Assembly (NCBI GenBank): GCA_029907355.1
Contig: JARYLZ010000011.1
Coordinates: 1 to 59,271 of the forward strand
Origin: Bacteroidota bacterium
Lineage (GTDB): Bacteria; Bacteroidota; Ignavibacteria; SZUA-365
Length of the DNA stretch: 59,271 nucleotides
Reading direction: 5' to 3'
The notes below the pieces were generated by a model. That model worked only from the letters and a program-made list of their open reading frames with translations. It made no database searches and was not told the origin of the DNA. The position numbers and the translations under genes are program-made. This document shows, one piece after another, positions 8,021-16,642 of the stretch; the first letter of the stretch is position 1, and each line of letters starts with the position of its first letter.

Positions 8021-9123
8021 GAATGACGAAACGTCCTTTTGACGAAACGATCCGGTCTTACCGGAGCGAAGCCCGTGCGAGGCGAAACGGGAAGCCGGTG
8101 ATGGGCGAATCGAACGTCTTCTGCATCGGCATCGCTCTTGCGTTGGTTCTCTCTTGCACGATGCCCGCCGGCTCCCCTGCACAGGTCGGGGGAAAGGCGG
8201 GCGCTTTTACCCGTCTCGGATATGGGGCGCGTGCGCAGGGGATGGGCAATGCGATGACAGCCGTCGCGACGGGAGTCATCGCCGTTCCATACAACCCGGC
8301 TCTCTCGCCGTTTCAGCGTGGTCATATCCTCTATGGAACCTACGGCATTCTTTCGCTGGATAGGAAACTCAATCAACTTTTTTACACCCAAAGTATTCGA
8401 ATCCTGAGAAAAGGGGCACGAAAATACTCCGAGGATCCGGATGCGCAATCCCTCGCGGGTGTTTCGGCGGGCTGGGTGAACGCGGGCGACGCGGATATTC
8501 AAGGCTACGACTCCGACGGTTTCCCCACGGAAACATTCAGCATGTTCGAAAACCAGTTTTACCTCAATTTCGGGACGCGTTTGACGGAGCGATTCTCCGC
8601 GGGGTTCAGCGCAAAATTCTATTACTCCGGCCTATACCGGAACCTGACGAGTTCGGGGTTCGGTCTCGACTTCGGCATGCTCTATCGCGTGAGCGAGTGT
8701 TTCTCGGTAGGTTTCGTGGTGCAGGACCTCCTGACGAAATACAAGTGGGACACGAGCGTCCTGTACGGACCGGAAAATGGGCGCTCGACGGAAGACGAAT
8801 TCCCTCTCGTTCTGCGGGCTGGTCTGGCCGCTGTTCTCAAGAACTTGAACGGCATCCTGCTCGCGGCGGACATCGAGTGGATTGGGAGGGAAACGCTTCT
8901 CCTGCGCGTTGGTGCCGAACTCCAGATCGCCGAACCGTTTGCAGTCCGTGCAGGAATCGACCGGCTCGATCTCAGCGGGGATGGTATTGCCGCCCGCCCT
9001 TCGTGCGGTATCTCTTTCTCGCAACCCATCGCCTCGTTCCGACCCGAGTTGGTCTACGCCATCATTCTCGAACCCGTTGCCCCTTCACCCACCCATGCCC
9101 TCTCGTTCGTCCTTTCCTTCTAA
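8017..9123 (+). CDS. PorV/PorQ family outer-membrane beta-barrel protein (first copy)
   Basis: The product is 368 residues from ATG 8017, which overlaps the preceding stop (ATGA). A hydrophobic signal (IGIALALVLSCTMPAGSPAQ) follows a charged leader of about 35 residues; ATG 8101 would give a more usual signal peptide. The mature N-terminus carries the PorV/PorQ family hallmark GAFTRLGYGARAQGMGNAMTAV with an NPA motif (YNPALSPF) shortly after. The rest is alternating strands with aromatic belts and a C-terminal strand ending LSFVLSF, typical of an outer-membrane barrel. PorV-type proteins shuttle T9SS cargo to the attachment complex or form part of it. The function of this copy is inferred from family and neighbours. 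Confidence 0.82.
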   Translation: MRMTKRPFDETIRSYRSEARARRNGKPVMGESNVFCIGIALALVLSCTMPAGSPAQVGGKAGAFTRLGYGARAQGMGNAMTAVATGVIAVPYNPALSPFQRGHILYGTYGILSLDRKLNQLFYTQSIRILRKGARKYSEDPDAQSLAGVSAGWVNAGDADIQGYDSDGFPTETFSMFENQFYLNFGTRLTERFSAGFSAKFYYSGLYRNLTSSGFGLDFGMLYRVSECFSVGFVVQDLLTKYKWDTSVLYGPENGRSTEDEFPLVLRAGLAAVLKNLNGILLAADIEWIGRETLLLRVGAELQIAEPFAVRAGIDRLDLSGDGIAARPSCGISFSQPIASFRPELVYAIILEPVAPSPTHALSFVLSF

Positions 9124-10057
9124 TCGGCTCCTCGCACGTGGTGTTGCACGAGCGGTGCTGCCCGCTGTCGCTGCGATCGCCCTCTATTCGACGGTGTCCG
9201 CCCAGCCCGGTACGACAGGCATGTCATTCCTGAAAATCGGGGTTGGGGCTCGGAACGTCGCGATGGGGGAAACAGGCGTCGCCGGGGCGCAGGGAGGAGA
9301 ACAACTCTTTTTCAACCCTTCGCTCGCGATGAACGAGGAACGCTCCTGCTTGTCCATCATGCATCAGGAATCCGTCCAGGACATCACGACCCAGTATCTC
9401 GGCGCAATAGTCTTGTTCGACGGCTGGCGCATGGGGGCATCGCTCCATCTTTCGAGCGTAGAGGGAGTCGAGGTGCGAACAAAACCCGGCGAGGCCGTCG
9501 GGGAGTTCACGTCGAGGAACTTTGCCTTGGGCTTGTCCTTTGCCGCGCACCTGGGGGATGCCGTCGCCATCGGGGCGGGGGGGAAAGTACTCTTCGAAAA
9601 AGTATACGTCGACGAAGCGGGCGGGTTCGCCTTGGATGCCGGCATTCATCTCCGCCCCTTCAGCGCCGAATCTCTCCGCGATCTGACTTTCGGAGCATCC
9701 GTCGCGAACATCGGTTCTATGGGGAAGCTACGGAACGAGCCGACTTCTCTGCCCGTTACTGCGCGGTGCGGGGCATCGTACATGGTGCCGGTCCGGTCCG
9801 TGGAAGGGGCTCTCCGGATGGAATTGGATGCGGTCGCAATCCCTAAGGAAGAACGCGTTCACGTGCATGGAGGGCTGGAAGCCGGGTATCGGGAAACGAT
9901 TTTTTTCCGGATCGGATACATGAGCGGTTACGAGTTGAAAAACGTTTCCGCAGGTGCCGGCGTGGCATACGGGGGTGTCCGCCTCGATTACGCCATCGTA
10001 CCATACGCCGATTCGTTCGGGACCGTTCATACGTTCTCACTTTCTCTCGGTTTGTAA
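9095..10057 (+). CDS. PorV/PorQ family outer-membrane beta-barrel protein (second copy)
   Basis: From ATG 9095 the product is 320 residues; this start overlaps the upstream gene by 29 bases and gives a good signal peptide (AVLPAVAAIALYSTVSAQ). The mature end shows the family signature GMSFLKIGVGARNVAMGETGVAGA, then the FFNPSLA motif equivalent to the NPA motif of the first copy. The barrel continues to a terminal strand HTFSLSLGL with an aromatic/hydrophobic end. It shares layout but little sequence identity by eye with the first copy, so the two are ancient paralogues with probably distinct roles (one PorV-like, one PorQ-like). The frame runs through a G7 tract (9577-9583) that appears intact. 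Confidence 0.84.
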   Translation: MPSRSSFPSNRLLARGVARAVLPAVAAIALYSTVSAQPGTTGMSFLKIGVGARNVAMGETGVAGAQGGEQLFFNPSLAMNEERSCLSIMHQESVQDITTQYLGAIVLFDGWRMGASLHLSSVEGVEVRTKPGEAVGEFTSRNFALGLSFAAHLGDAVAIGAGGKVLFEKVYVDEAGGFALDAGIHLRPFSAESLRDLTFGASVANIGSMGKLRNEPTSLPVTARCGASYMVPVRSVEGALRMELDAVAIPKEERVHVHGGLEAGYRETIFFRIGYMSGYELKNVSAGAGVAYGGVRLDYAIVPYADSFGTVHTFSLSLGL

Positions 10058-10071
10058 AAAGAGCGGTTCAC

Positions 10072-11205
10072 ATGCCGCTTCCCCGCGTGTGCATGACATT
10101 GGTCGGTGATCCGCGGACGGACTCGCGGAGCCTTCGCTTCGCGCGCACTCTTGCGATGCGATACGAAGTTTGCGTGCTGTCTCTGGGTGAACGCGAAGAA
10201 TCGTTCGCCCAAGACGGTGTCCGCTACGAGGTGATAGAGCGGCGGAGTGCCAACCTCGCGAAATCCCTTCCGAATTTTTGGGGATATAACGGGCAGTTGT
10301 GCATGCAGGCTGTGTCCGTTTGGCTCGCATGCGATCTCTACAGTCTCCCACTGGCGGCACGGGCGAGCAGGAAAACCGCGTCGGTCCTCCTCTTCGACTC
10401 TCGGGAATATTACCCCTACATCGCATCCCTCACCGACAGGCCGTTCCGGCGTTGGTTTTGGCGGGGGGTGGAATGGAAATACGGACGAGGCGCTGGAGCT
10501 GTCTTCACCGTCAATCATTCCATTGCGGAACGCTTGCGCGCACGTTATCCCGGGAAACCTGTCGTCGTCGTCGGGAATTACCCGGATGCGGATGAAATCG
10601 TGCCGGACCAGAATTTCCGCCGCCGTCTTCATATCCCATCTGGACACATCCTGCTTCTCTCTCAGGGGGGTGTTCAACGGGGGCGGGGAGGGGCTCTCTC
10701 CGTGCGTGCGTTGAGACGTCTCGAGAACTGCACGCTCGTCTTTCTCGGTTCGGGAAACGAGGAAAGCAGGCTCCGGTCACTCGCCGAACGCTGTGGTGTT
10801 CAGGATCGTGTCCGCTTCCATCCCGCTGTGCCTTCGAAAGAGCTCCTTTCGCTCACGGCTGCCGCGGACATCGGACTCTGCATCATCGAACACGTCGGTG
10901 AAAGTTACTCGTTGGCATTGCCGAACAAGTTGTTCGAATATTTTGCGGCTGGTCTGCCGGTGATCGCGAGTGACGGCCCGGAAATCGCGCGAGTCGTCCG
11001 CGAGACTTCCGCAGGCCTTCTCATCCGCCCCGACGATGAGGAGGGTTTCATCGCAGCATGTAAGAGCTTGATCGAGAATGAAACGCTCCGTGCGGCATTC
11101 GCGGCCCGGGCTCGTGAGGCGTCATACAGGTTCCGATGGAAAAGTGAGGGTGAACGTCTCCTGAACGTGGTCCGCGAAGCCGTCGATTCATTGACCGCTC
11201 GTTAG
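10072..11205 (+). CDS. Glycosyltransferase family 4 (GT-B fold)
   Basis: Cytoplasmic retaining sugar transferase of the GT4 type, 377 residues. The N-terminal domain contains LVGDPRTDSRSLRFARTLA and the C-terminal Rossmann domain has the usual nucleotide-sugar elements: the LLSQGG strand, ENCTLVFLGSGNEESRL, the RVRFHPAVPSKELLSLTAAADIGL helix-strand pattern and the donor-binding PNKLFEYFAAGLPVIASDGPEIARVV segment with its conserved Glu. Donor and acceptor sugars cannot be predicted. It starts 14 bases after the second barrel gene and is the last gene of the run. Given the neighbours it may help build the lipopolysaccharide or glycan to which T9SS cargo is attached; that link is inference. Confidence 0.88.
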   Translation: MPLPRVCMTLVGDPRTDSRSLRFARTLAMRYEVCVLSLGEREESFAQDGVRYEVIERRSANLAKSLPNFWGYNGQLCMQAVSVWLACDLYSLPLAARASRKTASVLLFDSREYYPYIASLTDRPFRRWFWRGVEWKYGRGAGAVFTVNHSIAERLRARYPGKPVVVVGNYPDADEIVPDQNFRRRLHIPSGHILLLSQGGVQRGRGGALSVRALRRLENCTLVFLGSGNEESRLRSLAERCGVQDRVRFHPAVPSKELLSLTAAADIGLCIIEHVGESYSLALPNKLFEYFAAGLPVIASDGPEIARVVRETSAGLLIRPDDEEGFIAACKSLIENETLRAAFAARAREASYRFRWKSEGERLLNVVREAVDSLTAR

Positions 11206-11252
11206 AGATCAACTGAAAATTCCTTCCGCGCTCTTGTTCGCCTCGGAGATGA

Positions 11253-12125
11253 TCAGCCTTCTCCGTCGCCGATGCAGGAAAGAATCTTCCTCTTGTGGTC
11301 GTCCGGTAAGTCGACCAAGCGCAACGAGCGCTTGACGAACTCGCAGTAGAGCGGGATGAGCTCGGGGACATGCGCACGCAAGGATTGCACATGGACAGCG
11401 AGTGTTTCGGTATCTCCGCGAGCGATAGGACCGCTCAAAGCGGAAGCCGGTATGGTATTCACCAGCCTCCGGATGACGGTATCCGCCATGGGGAAGATGT
11501 GACGGTATCCGCCGTCCTCGGTCGATATCCGCAGCAGGTCGAGAACCTCGCTGCCGAGCGTGGTGAGAAAATTACCGGCGAAGACGCATGCGAGGTGGTA
11601 GAGAGGCTTATGAGACTTACGCACGTTCACGGCGGACCATCCCAGAAAGGAGAGGAATCGCCGGGCGGTGTCGAGGAAGACCTCCGGTCCTTCGATGCCG
11701 CAGCCGATTCCTTCGAGGAGTTGTGGATGCAACCCCTTGGCCGGGAATGACTGGATCGGGTGCAAGGACCCGGCGATAGCGCCTCGCTCGGAAAGGACTC
11801 GAAGCTCATCCGATGTGCGGAGGCCGGAGGTGTGCGCGACGAAGACCCCATGAAATTCCGTTCGAGTCGAGGCGAGGGTCGATGCAACGCTGGCGATCCG
11901 ATCGTCCGGCACGCAAAGGATGATGCTGGGGACAGAGGGGTCGAGACATCGAGGGTCGTCATGCAGGGCGCAGGTTCCCGCCGTGACACGCACTGCCGCG
12001 AGTCTTGCCTGTGCAGTGTCGACAACGGCAGAGACCTGGATATTCTTGCTCAAGAAGAAATTCAGCAGGCTGGATCCGACGCGCCCTGCCCCGATGATGG
12101 CGATGCTGTTGAACGGGTCGGTCAC
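11253..12125 (-). CDS. DUF2520 / Rossmann-fold NAD(P)-binding protein
   Basis: Predicted cytoplasmic oxidoreductase-like protein of unknown substrate. Starting at GTG 12125, the 290-residue product opens with the dinucleotide-binding motif IAIIGAGRVGSSLLNFFL (Gly8, Gly10, Gly13 region) and contains the pattern IILCVPDDRIASVA, the AHTSGL motif, and GSLHPIQSFP, all characteristic of the DUF2520 family related to pyrroline-5-carboxylate reductase and ketopantoate reductase folds. The helical C-terminal domain contains the HLACVFAGNFLTTL segment. The start codon overlaps the stop of the MEMO gene (GTGA), indicating tight coupling. A role in panthothenate or amino-acid metabolism has been suggested for relatives, but nothing here fixes it. 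Confidence 0.82.
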   Translation of the reverse strand: MTDPFNSIAIIGAGRVGSSLLNFFLSKNIQVSAVVDTAQARLAAVRVTAGTCALHDDPRCLDPSVPSIILCVPDDRIASVASTLASTRTEFHGVFVAHTSGLRTSDELRVLSERGAIAGSLHPIQSFPAKGLHPQLLEGIGCGIEGPEVFLDTARRFLSFLGWSAVNVRKSHKPLYHLACVFAGNFLTTLGSEVLDLLRISTEDGGYRHIFPMADTVIRRLVNTIPASALSGPIARGDTETLAVHVQSLRAHVPELIPLYCEFVKRSLRLVDLPDDHKRKILSCIGDGEG

Positions 12126-12967
12126 TCCGGGGTGATCTCCGTATCTGCCGTGCGGAGGAATGCGGCAGAGATGTACCCGACGACGCGGCTCGTGTCGCCG
12201 GTCACGTCGCCAGAATTCGACGTGTGGAGAATCCGGGCACGGTCGGCGCCGAGTAGGATGCCGGCATGCATAACGGCGCAGATAGGACCGCCGCCGCAAG
12301 CTTCCGTTGCGCTGCTCTCGAGATCACGGAGGAGTCTTGTCGGCGACAGCGCTGCGATATCCTCGGCGGCTACTGCGTCGAGACGACGTGCTTCCTCGTC
12401 CGTGTGCATGTGCGAGAGATCGGATGAGGCGATGAGAACCGCTTGTTCTCCCGAGAGGACTTCGGAGAGAATGCGTCCAAGGAGAAAACAGTATTCCCCT
12501 CTCTGGTCACCCATCACGAGGGGGACGATCCGAATATCGTTGTTCACCCTTTGTAGGAAAGGGAGGTGAACCTCGACGGCATGTTCCATCCTGTGCCCGA
12601 AGCGGGAGGGGATGACGACGCCCCGGTGCCCAAGAAGCTTTCGGCGGATCCGGTCGTCGATATCCACGATGCCGAGCGGTGTGCGGTAGGCGTCCCCGTC
12701 ATACACGGAAATCCCCTTGAAATATTCGCGGTGGCTCGGAGAGACGATGACTGCTGTCTCGATGGGTTTTCCCCGCAGGAGCGCATACGCGTAGCCTGCA
12801 GTCCTCCCGGAGTACATGTATCCCGCATGCGGGGCGACCAGCCCGACGATCGTTCCGCGGACATCTTCGACTTCCGCAGCATCGAGGAATGCATCCACCT
12901 CCATCATCAAGAGAGTAGGGTCTGCCGGGTAGAAGGTGCCGCTGACCGCAGGGGGACGTATGACCAT
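12122..12967 (-). CDS. amrB: AmmeMemoRadiSam system protein B (MEMO1 family)
   Basis: The 281-residue product from ATG 12967 belongs to the MEMO family, related to class III extradiol dioxygenases. It opens with RPPAVSGTFYP, then LVAPHAGYMYSGRTAGYAY with a predicted metal-ligand histidine, SPSHREYFKG, HAVEVHLPFLQ, and LIASSDLSH, which are the conserved blocks of the family. It lies between the AMMECR1 gene (26 bases upstream) and the DUF2520 gene (four-base overlap). In many prokaryotes MEMO, AMMECR1 and a radical SAM protein are encoded together; the radical SAM gene is not present here. Recent work links the human homologue to copper handling; the bacterial role is not settled. Confidence 0.9.
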   Translation of the reverse strand: MVIRPPAVSGTFYPADPTLLMMEVDAFLDAAEVEDVRGTIVGLVAPHAGYMYSGRTAGYAYALLRGKPIETAVIVSPSHREYFKGISVYDGDAYRTPLGIVDIDDRIRRKLLGHRGVVIPSRFGHRMEHAVEVHLPFLQRVNNDIRIVPLVMGDQRGEYCFLLGRILSEVLSGEQAVLIASSDLSHMHTDEEARRLDAVAAEDIAALSPTRLLRDLESSATEACGGGPICAVMHAGILLGADRARILHTSNSGDVTGDTSRVVGYISAAFLRTADTEITPE

Positions 12968-12993
12968 GGATGTTCTCTGAATCCGTGAGCGTA

Positions 12994-13554
12994 TCAAATC
13001 GGCGACGCGAAATCCGTGCTGATGACGGTTGCGGAGAATTTTTTCAACGTGACGCCTGGCCTGTGCCAGGTATTCTCGCTCAATCCTGCTTTCCTGCAGA
13101 CGGCGGCCAAGAACGTTTCGGCATCCCATCCATGGTCGAAGGCGACTTTCGGAAGAAGGATGCCCCGCTGGAAACCGTCTTCGATATACAGCCCATGGAC
13201 ACCGATGACGATTTCCGATGGATCATGGAGCGGCTCCATCGGCTCCATGAGCGTAATATCGATTTTCGTATGCGGGAGTTCTTCGCACGCCAATGGGGAA
13301 AATCGAAAATCCCGTTCCGCAGCTCCCTCCGCTGCGATCACCACGGCATCACCGAGAGGGGTGGCCGGATTGAGGTGACCGATGCATCCACGTAAGCGAC
13401 CGTCGATCGTGATGGTGACGAAAACGCCAGCGTGATGGTAAACGGAGAGCTCCTCGATGAGATCGTGCAGAGGTTCGTCCGTTCCGCAGGCGGCACGTTC
13501 AATCGCTTTGCGCGTGAGTTGGATCAGTGCGGCTCGAGCGGATGCCGGTATCAT
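12994..13554 (-). CDS. amrA: AmmeMemoRadiSam system protein A (AMMECR1 domain)
   Basis: The 186-residue product is a single AMMECR1 domain. The hexapeptide LRGCIG (residues about 54-59), the most conserved feature of the family, is intact, followed by NPATPLGDAVV and AAERDFRFSPL. The C-terminal portion has GLYIEDGFQRGILLPKVAF and the AGLSENTWHRPGVTLKKFSATVI-type ending (long motif given in part). No enzymatic activity is established for the family; the invariant Cys has been suggested as catalytic. It is the first gene of a three-gene minus-strand set with MEMO and DUF2520. Its upstream region is the 13555-13889 gap shared with a divergent plus-strand exoprotein. Confidence 0.9.
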   Translation of the reverse strand: MIPASARAALIQLTRKAIERAACGTDEPLHDLIEELSVYHHAGVFVTITIDGRLRGCIGHLNPATPLGDAVVIAAEGAAERDFRFSPLACEELPHTKIDITLMEPMEPLHDPSEIVIGVHGLYIEDGFQRGILLPKVAFDHGWDAETFLAAVCRKAGLSENTWHRPGVTLKKFSATVISTDFASPI

Positions 13555-13889
13555 ACAAAGTCCGGTTTCACCGAGGACTGCGACGGCGAAATGTAGTTAT
13601 TTCCCATAGGTTCCGCAATTGGGTCAGGGGAAAGGGGTGCAGAGATCCCGCATGGGGTGAGTTTTGTTATTGTCTTTCAATGGAAGTGATTCTATTTTCC
13701 CTATACGGACGGGTTGATGGATTCATCGTCACATGGAAACGTGAATCATTCATCGCGGACGATGATGACGGTTCGTTATTTTCGTCATATGTATAGAAAA
13801 AATCCCCTGTTTTCCTCCTGTCCAGCGACGATGGAAAAACTCTCTCTCGTTGAGGGCGGAAACGTAAAGCAACTCATTACAGGTTCAGA
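13555..13889. other. Intergenic region, divergent promoters expected
   Basis: This 335-base gap separates the minus-strand AMMECR1 gene from the plus-strand propeller exoprotein. The right half is AT-rich and a good place for divergent promoters, but I cannot point to a convincing consensus. A 38-codon open frame from ATG 13680 is present, with no recognisable features; I do not call it a gene. Confidence 0.5.
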
Positions 13890-16502
13890 ATGAAGACGTC
13901 TCTCCGTGGCACCATAACAGCTGTATTTATTTCGGCATTCGCCGTCGTTGCGTACGAGGCTTTTGAGCCGGTACCGACGGTCCCCCGTAAAAGCATCCCG
14001 CCGGGGTCGGTCCGGTCTCCAATCATGCGGGAGTATTTCTTTGCCCAGCGTCTGTATGGAAACCCCGACGTGAACATTTTCGAACGCATGCTGGAGGAGT
14101 GCGACCGTCTTTGCATCCAAGAAAAGCGATATGGGAAAAGTTCGTCGTTGCTCGATTTCTGGAAAGAGGAAGGTCCGTTGAATATCGCCGGGAGAATACG
14201 CGGCATCGCGATCCATCCGTCGAACCCGGATATCGTCTATCTCTGCACTGCTTCCGGTGGTGTCTGGAAATCGCTGAACTTCGGGCAATCCTGGTTCTGC
14301 ATCTCCAATGAATTCCCCATGCTTCCCGTCGGCGCCATCGCGATCGACCCGGGGAACCCGAACCGTGTGTACGCGGGGACCGGTGAACCGGCAGGCGCCG
14401 GTTACCAGAACGGTGGGTACACCAATGGCCGTATCAACGGCTCACCGATCTGGTCGGCGGGTGCTGGTGTCATGCGTTCGGATGACGGGGGAATGAACTG
14501 GAGCCAGAAAACGTGGAGCAACCCATACGCGGTGCACCGCCTGGCTGTCCACCCGGAGGGCGGGGACACCGTTCTCGCGGCGACGATTACAGGATTGTAT
14601 AAGACGACGAACGGCGGGAATTCATGGTCACGGACATCGGTCGGCGTGATCACGGATGTCCAGTACAAGCCCGGGCAGCCGAGCCGTGTTTATATCGCGA
14701 TGGGGGATGACGACGGAGATGCCGCCAACGGGATTTACGTCTCGGATGCAGGCGGGAGATCATTCTCGTGGCGGAAAACGGGAGTGAATTTCCCTGCCGG
14801 TGATTCCTGCGGCCGGATCTGCCTCGCCGTCTCCCCCGCAGACCCCGACCGTCTTTACGCAGCGGTGGCACGCAGTTTTCGCACGATCACATCGTCCGAG
14901 AACGACTTCCTCATGTTGCTCGTCAGCCGTGATGGAGGGGAAACATGGGAAAGAAAAATCAACGCCATCTCGACCTCCTTCACGAACGGGCAGGCGTATT
15001 ACGATCTCGCCCTTGCCGTCTCGCCGACGGATCCGGATTTCGTTCTTCTCGGCGGCTTGGATGTCCATCGAAGCACCAACGGAGGGACCAGCTTTGTACG
15101 GGTCTCCAGGGACGACGTTCCAATGACCGACGCTCGGTATGTCCACGTCGACATCCACGCGTTCGCTTTCAAACCGGGTGAGCCGAATACCATCATGGTG
15201 GGGAACGACGGGGGAATTAGTATTTCAACGGACCGGGGGAGTTCCTGGCAGCGTCGCGTGTTGAATCTCGGTACCGTCCAGTATTACACGTGCAACTACG
15301 ACCCTTCGAATCCCACAACATACGTGGGGGGATCCCAAGACAACGGTACCCATGGAAAGTTCACGACCGACAATGCGGCTTGGTACGAGTTGTATGGCGG
15401 GGACGGCGGCAGCATCGTCATTGACCCTGCACGACCGACGGTTCGATACTTGAATTCCCTTCTTTCCAATCCGAGTGGTCCGGGGTATGTACGCCCTGTC
15501 ATCCGCACCGGGATAGGGAACGCCCTCCCTATGTACTCCGGGCTGAACAGCGGGGAGAATCCGGACCGGTGGAACTGGATTCCACCCCTCCTCTTCCACC
15601 CCACGGACAGGACGCGACTCTACACCGCGACGCAGTACGTCTATGTCGTGCGGAACCCCGATGTCGGGAACAACCCTACCTGGCGGCTGATCAGCCCGGA
15701 ACTCGGTTCCATCGTGACCAAACTCGCCGTCGTTCCCTCGGATGGAGAACGGATGTATGCCGTGACCGCGAACGGTTGGGCGTGGGTCACGACGAATCTC
15801 TCGGCGACTTCCCCGACCTGGACGAAAATCTCAAACGGTCTTCCCGCGCGCTGGTTGACCGATATCGCGATCGACCCCTCCAACCCACAGAGCGTCTACG
15901 TGACGGCATCGGGATACGGAGCCGGCCACGTGTTCAAGACGACCGATGCCGGACAATCATGGGTCAATATCACGGGGGATCTTCCGGATATCCCCGCCAA
16001 TGCGATCGTGCGCTCACGGGACGACGCGAATACGCTCTTCGTGGCGACGGACCTTGGCGTCTTCGTCACGACGAACGGTGGGACCAACTGGCGGAGGTAC
16101 GGGACCGGTCTCCCAAACGTCATCGTGTACGACATGAAATTGACGCCGGACAATCGTCTTCTTGCAGCCACGTTCGGCCGGGGGATGTGGACGACGAGCG
16201 CTGTCGTTTCCGTGGGCAACACTCCCGCTGCGGCCTCGACTTTCACGCTGCATCAAAATTTCCCCACGCTTCCTTCGAACAACGAAACCTTCATCCCATT
16301 CTCGCTGGTGAGAAAAGCGGAGGTCTCGCTGCAGCTCTACGACGTGAGCGGTCGACTTCAGTGCGTCGTTTTCGAGGGGACGCTGTCCCCGGGTGAGCAT
16401 CGCATGCCTGTGCGCCTCGAGAAGCTTCCTGCGGGAACGTATTTCTACGCCTTGTCCTCCAATGGAGAACGACAGACCCGGAAATTGATCGTGATCCGCT
16501 GA
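13890..16502 (+). CDS. Large secreted Asp-box propeller protein with T9SS type A-like sorting domain (first of tandem pair)
   Basis: The 870-residue product begins with a hydrophobic signal (AVFISAFAVVAYEAF) and a conserved LYGNPDVNIFE element shared with its neighbour. The segment GPLNIAGRIRGIAIHPSNPD opens a large double-propeller region with repeated Asp-boxes (SDDGGMNW, TTNGGNSW, SRDGGETW, STNGGTSF, STDRGSSW, TTNGGTNW) of the sortilin/VPS10 or glycosidase-like type. The last about 85 residues (from FTLHQNFP to RKLIVIR) form the C-terminal sorting domain used by T9SS, with the NGERQTRKLIVIR ending. It is therefore expected to be exported across both membranes and anchored or released. No catalytic residues are identifiable and the ligand is unknown. 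Confidence 0.85.
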   Translation: MKTSLRGTITAVFISAFAVVAYEAFEPVPTVPRKSIPPGSVRSPIMREYFFAQRLYGNPDVNIFERMLEECDRLCIQEKRYGKSSSLLDFWKEEGPLNIAGRIRGIAIHPSNPDIVYLCTASGGVWKSLNFGQSWFCISNEFPMLPVGAIAIDPGNPNRVYAGTGEPAGAGYQNGGYTNGRINGSPIWSAGAGVMRSDDGGMNWSQKTWSNPYAVHRLAVHPEGGDTVLAATITGLYKTTNGGNSWSRTSVGVITDVQYKPGQPSRVYIAMGDDDGDAANGIYVSDAGGRSFSWRKTGVNFPAGDSCGRICLAVSPADPDRLYAAVARSFRTITSSENDFLMLLVSRDGGETWERKINAISTSFTNGQAYYDLALAVSPTDPDFVLLGGLDVHRSTNGGTSFVRVSRDDVPMTDARYVHVDIHAFAFKPGEPNTIMVGNDGGISISTDRGSSWQRRVLNLGTVQYYTCNYDPSNPTTYVGGSQDNGTHGKFTTDNAAWYELYGGDGGSIVIDPARPTVRYLNSLLSNPSGPGYVRPVIRTGIGNALPMYSGLNSGENPDRWNWIPPLLFHPTDRTRLYTATQYVYVVRNPDVGNNPTWRLISPELGSIVTKLAVVPSDGERMYAVTANGWAWVTTNLSATSPTWTKISNGLPARWLTDIAIDPSNPQSVYVTASGYGAGHVFKTTDAGQSWVNITGDLPDIPANAIVRSRDDANTLFVATDLGVFVTTNGGTNWRRYGTGLPNVIVYDMKLTPDNRLLAATFGRGMWTTSAVVSVGNTPAAASTFTLHQNFPTLPSNNETFIPFSLVRKAEVSLQLYDVSGRLQCVVFEGTLSPGEHRMPVRLEKLPAGTYFYALSSNGERQTRKLIVIR

Positions 16503-16642
16503 TCGACAATTGAACGCGTACAGGAGGCATGGAGGGACGCGTGCGAAGAACAGCCCTGCCCTGAGGTCGAGGGAAACCATCGCGGCATGTTCAGATGCAC
16601 GTCGCGACTGGGGAAAACCATGATGAAAGGAGTTCATGCTCG

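Noticed and set aside
13680-13796. 38-codon frame in the AMMECR1/propeller gap
   Set aside because: No family resemblance and no evident ribosome-binding site; its acidic repeat looks like chance.
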